Part shown: piece by piece, positions 7,551 to 9,535 of the stretch
Position numbering within the stretch: the stretch's first letter is position 1
How the letters are laid out: each line of letters opens with the position of its first letter
Assembly: GCA_003140275.1 (NCBI GenBank)
Contig: PLJQ01000242.1
Location: 12,954 to 22,488 of the forward strand
From: Limisphaerales bacterium
GTDB lineage: Bacteria > Verrucomicrobiota > Verrucomicrobiia > Limisphaerales > PALSA-1396
DNA: 9,535 nt
Direction: 5' to 3'
Notes under the pieces: generated by a model
Seen by the model: only the letters and a program-made list of their open reading frames with translations
Told to the model about the DNA's origin: nothing
Database searches by the model: none
Translations under genes and position numbers: made by a program

Positions 7551-7563
7551 GAGTTTGCGTGGC
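7541..7563 (+). terminator. GC-rich hairpin spanning the lipoprotein stop codon
   Basis: GCCACGC (7541-7547) pairs perfectly with GCGTGGC (7557-7563) around a 9-base loop that begins with the TGA stop codon at 7548-7550. There is no T-run after it, so it is not a classic intrinsic terminator. It could act in mRNA stability, partial termination or release at the stop. The rest of 7564-7714 shows no gene and no convincing promoter (TATCAT at 7628-7633 lacks a well-spaced -35). Confidence 0.35.
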
Positions 7564-7714
7564 GACTATCGAAATCCCGATTCAGACCCGCACGAACCGT
7601 CGCCTGTTGCAGAGATAGTTGAAACTTTATCATCGAAAACCGGGTCTTGATTAATGACCGCACAGCGCGGACATTGGTTTGCTGCGGCGATGAATTCTTT
7701 GAACCTCAGATGTT

Positions 7715-8932
7715 ATGAGTGATGCATACTTACGCGTGGCACAGTTACCCAGAAGAGCTTTCCTCAAGGAAGTTGCCCTGGGAACAGGCGCACTGGCCAC
7801 GGGAGGCCCATTATTTGCGGTTGAGCTACTGCCGGAGACGGCTGTGACGGCGAGACCTGCCTATCGCGGTCCGAATGTGGTCATTATCCGATTTGGCGGC
7901 GGGGCACGGCGGCGCGAGACCATAGATCCCGAACAGACTTACAGCCCGTTTCTCTGCCACGAATTAGCCCGGCGCGGCACGCTGTTCAAGAAAATGGAGA
8001 TTGCCACCATCAAGGACATAAACACGAGCCACGGCGAGGGCACGCTCTACATCATCACCGGCAAATACGACAAGTTCCGGGACGTGCAGAGAAAATTTCT
8101 CGGCGCGCGTTTTGAATCCACCGTACCGACGGTGTTTGAATATTTCCGCAAGGCTTACGATGTGCCCGACCACCAGGCGCTCATCGTTAACAGCGAAGAC
8201 CGCGCGGACGAGGAGTTTTACAATTTCAGCAACCACCATCTGTTCGGGGCGCATTTCCGCTCCAACACGCTCAGCTTGCGCCGGTTCAAAACCTATCTTT
8301 TGCGCCAGCAAATCGCCGCCGGCCAATGGGACGGCAAACAGCTCAAGCAAAAACAGCACGACCTCGCCAAACTCGAAGCGATTGATCGCCGCGCAACTGA
8401 AAAGGACGGTCAAGGCCCGGAGTTGACGCAGTTTTGGGAACGCTGGCGCAAATATTACGGCGAGACCGGCCTCGTGAACCCGCGCGGTGACCGTTTGCTC
8501 ACCGAGTTGACCCTCCGGGCGATCAAGGAACTCCGACCCAGATTGGTCATGGTCAATTACCAGGACTGCGATTATGTCCACTGGGGCAATGTCAATCACT
8601 ACACCCGCGCTATCGCGAACATGGACGAAGGCGTCCGCCAGATTGTCGCGACAGTGGAAGCCGATGCCGAATATCGCGACAACACCATTTTCGTCGTCGT
8701 TCCGGACTGCGGGCGCGATAACAATCCGCTGACCGCGGTTCCGTGCCAGCATCATTTCAACACGCGGTCGGCGCACGAAATCTTTGCCCTGATTTTCGGG
8801 CCGGGCATTGCGAAATGCGCGGTGGTAGATCATCGCGTCGATCAAATTCAACTCGCCGCCACACTCGGTAAACTGATGGATTTCAAAACCGAATTCTCCG
8901 AAGGCCCGGTGCTTGCGGAGGCCATTGCATGA
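7715..8932 (+). CDS. Tat-exported alkaline-phosphatase-superfamily protein
   Basis: A 405-residue protein with a twin-arginine signal at residues 11-36: LPRRAFLKE, then an Ala/Gly-rich core ending LFA. After it the AP/sulfatase fold is suggested by the first strand NVVIIRFGGG (54-63), the nucleophile-region motif NTSHGEGTLYIITGKY (103-118, T104 or S105 as candidate nucleophile), MVNYQDCDYVHWG (279-291, with D284/D286 and H289), the helix AIANMDEGVRQIVATVE, the strand NTIFVVVPDCGRD (323-335) and the late His pair H346-H347. The first strand lacks the usual metal-binding Asp, and the usual Asp-His pair reads D331-C332. Activity may therefore be altered or lost, or this is a subfamily with its own metal site. 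A charged Lys/Gln-rich insert lies at about 195-250. The start lacks a Shine-Dalgarno site. The gene follows the phosphoesterase lipoprotein by 164 bases and overlaps the next gene by 4 bases. Confidence 0.75.
   Translation: MSDAYLRVAQLPRRAFLKEVALGTGALATGGPLFAVELLPETAVTARPAYRGPNVVIIRFGGGARRRETIDPEQTYSPFLCHELARRGTLFKKMEIATIKDINTSHGEGTLYIITGKYDKFRDVQRKFLGARFESTVPTVFEYFRKAYDVPDHQALIVNSEDRADEEFYNFSNHHLFGAHFRSNTLSLRRFKTYLLRQQIAAGQWDGKQLKQKQHDLAKLEAIDRRATEKDGQGPELTQFWERWRKYYGETGLVNPRGDRLLTELTLRAIKELRPRLVMVNYQDCDYVHWGNVNHYTRAIANMDEGVRQIVATVEADAEYRDNTIFVVVPDCGRDNNPLTAVPCQHHFNTRSAHEIFALIFGPGIAKCAVVDHRVDQIQLAATLGKLMDFKTEFSEGPVLAEAIA
8929..8932 (+). other. ATGA stop-start overlap (translational coupling)
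   Basis: The ATG of the membrane-protein gene (8929-8931) shares bases with the TGA of the AP-like gene (8930-8932). No Shine-Dalgarno site is obvious just upstream, so the second gene probably depends on ribosomes finishing the first. This ties the two products into one unit. Confidence 0.7.
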
Positions 8933-9535
8933 ACACCGCTGCCACTCCGCCGATTCAAGAGGCATACGCGCTTGCCGCGCCGCCGGTCATTCAATCAAGT
9001 GTGACGCGGCCAAGTGTTTTGCGTCGCGCACTGTTCGCGCCGTTGAAATTCTTTGTGGGCATGGCTTTCACCCAATCGTTCCTCGGCAGTTTGATGATTG
9101 TCGGCTGGACGTATCGGCTGGCGCAACGTTGCATCTTGAAATACTGGTGGTCGCGCAGCGGTCACGCCGCCAAGGGCGGTTGCTTTGAGGAATTCCTCGC
9201 CGCTCAACCGCAAACTCGCGAACATCTCCACTGGCCGAACTGGTTCGCGCAACAGAACTTCCGACAGGCGATCCGGCGCGACGATCAAACGGTTTTTTTT
9301 ACTTACCTCAAACAGTTCGCCGAAGCGTGCTGCCTCTCGTTGGGACGCAACGCAATACTCGGAGCGCAAGCCATCGCCAATACGTGGGTGCTGACCGTGC
9401 CGGCTTGCGCGCTCTGGCTCTTTGCCTGGTACGACGGCTGGAACAATTCGTTCAACAAGGGTTACGAACAGGCTGCCGTCGGGCCGCTCCTCGGCGTGTT
9501 GGGTGTGATGCTGTTCATCGCCGCGATGTTTTATG
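8929..9535 (+). CDS. Multi-pass membrane protein, unrecognised family (3' end outside window)
   Basis: The frame is open from the ATG at 8929 to the window end, giving 202 residues with no stop. The first 30 or so residues are a Pro/Ala-rich, probably cytoplasmic tail. A hydrophobic segment lies at about 38-62 (LKFFVGMAF ... LGSLMIVGW), then a polar Trp/Gln/Arg-rich stretch at about 70-135 containing HWPNWF, and further hydrophobic segments at about 145-168 (NTWVLTVPACALWLFAWYDGW) and 183-202 (VGPLLGVLGVMLFIAAMFY). NNSFNKGYEQ joins the last two. I do not recognise the family with confidence. Translational coupling to the Tat AP-like gene suggests a shared job in the envelope, for example as a membrane anchor or a transporter of the phosphatase-like protein's ligand; this is a guess. 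A run of eight T at 9293-9300 encodes part of VFFTY and is a possible sequencing-slip site, but the frame reads well on both sides. Confidence 0.7.
   Translation, partial: MNTAATPPIQEAYALAAPPVIQSSVTRPSVLRRALFAPLKFFVGMAFTQSFLGSLMIVGWTYRLAQRCILKYWWSRSGHAAKGGCFEEFLAAQPQTREHLHWPNWFAQQNFRQAIRRDDQTVFFTYLKQFAEACCLSLGRNAILGAQAIANTWVLTVPACALWLFAWYDGWNNSFNKGYEQAAVGPLLGVLGVMLFIAAMFY

Noticed and set aside
7964..8965. Minus-strand ORF of 333 codons opposite the Tat AP-like gene
   Set aside because: It mirrors a clear plus-strand gene with a Tat signal and AP-fold motifs; its own translation shows no recognisable domain.
1..9535. Mobile elements, tRNA genes, CRISPR arrays, riboswitches
   Set aside because: I saw no transposase or integrase motifs, no regularly spaced repeats, no cloverleaf-like sequence and no recognisable riboswitch core by eye.

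Overview
The window looks like a chromosomal fragment from a Verrucomicrobiota-type bacterium (Pedosphaera/Limisphaerales-like), or possibly a Planctomycetota/Lentisphaerota relative. This rests on moderately high GC, a prepilin-like protein with an 'AFTLIE' cleavage site and a C-terminal DG motif, a large lipoprotein fusing a YncE-like propeller to a phosphoesterase, weak or absent Shine-Dalgarno sequences, and a secreted glycoside hydrolase beside the prepilin gene. The taxonomy is inferred from gene style, not from a marker gene. I see no rRNA, tRNA, CRISPR array or intact mobile element.

Layout. Positions 1-780 (+) hold the C-terminal third or so of an SNF2/RapA-like helicase whose start lies outside the window. 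Positions 792-1106 (+) hold a decayed CBS-domain gene whose recognisable pieces lie in different frames. Positions 1107-1302 form a short convergent spacer with a repeated CACCTCCTCG element. Positions 1303-3696 (-) encode a secreted GH98-like glycoside hydrolase with an Fn3-like segment and a C-terminal NTF2/SnoaL-like domain. A 188-base divergent region separates it from a prepilin-type protein at 3885-4661 (+). The right half, all on +, is a probable envelope gene set: a YncE-propeller/phosphoesterase lipoprotein (4818-7550), a Tat-exported alkaline-phosphatase-superfamily protein (7715-8932), and a multi-pass membrane protein that starts inside the previous stop codon (ATGA overlap, 8929) and runs off the window end.

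How they may work together. The hydrolase and the prepilin-like protein are divergent and both exported, which fits a small glycan-use locus. The two phosphatase-fold proteins and the membrane protein are all predicted to act at or outside the inner membrane. The ATGA overlap makes co-translation of the last two likely. The least-described part is this lipoprotein / Tat AP-like / membrane trio, in which the AP-like protein keeps the fold motifs but seems to have lost canonical metal ligands. The GH98-like protein also appears to lack one expected catalytic Asp. Both substitution claims rest on remembered family patterns and need an alignment.
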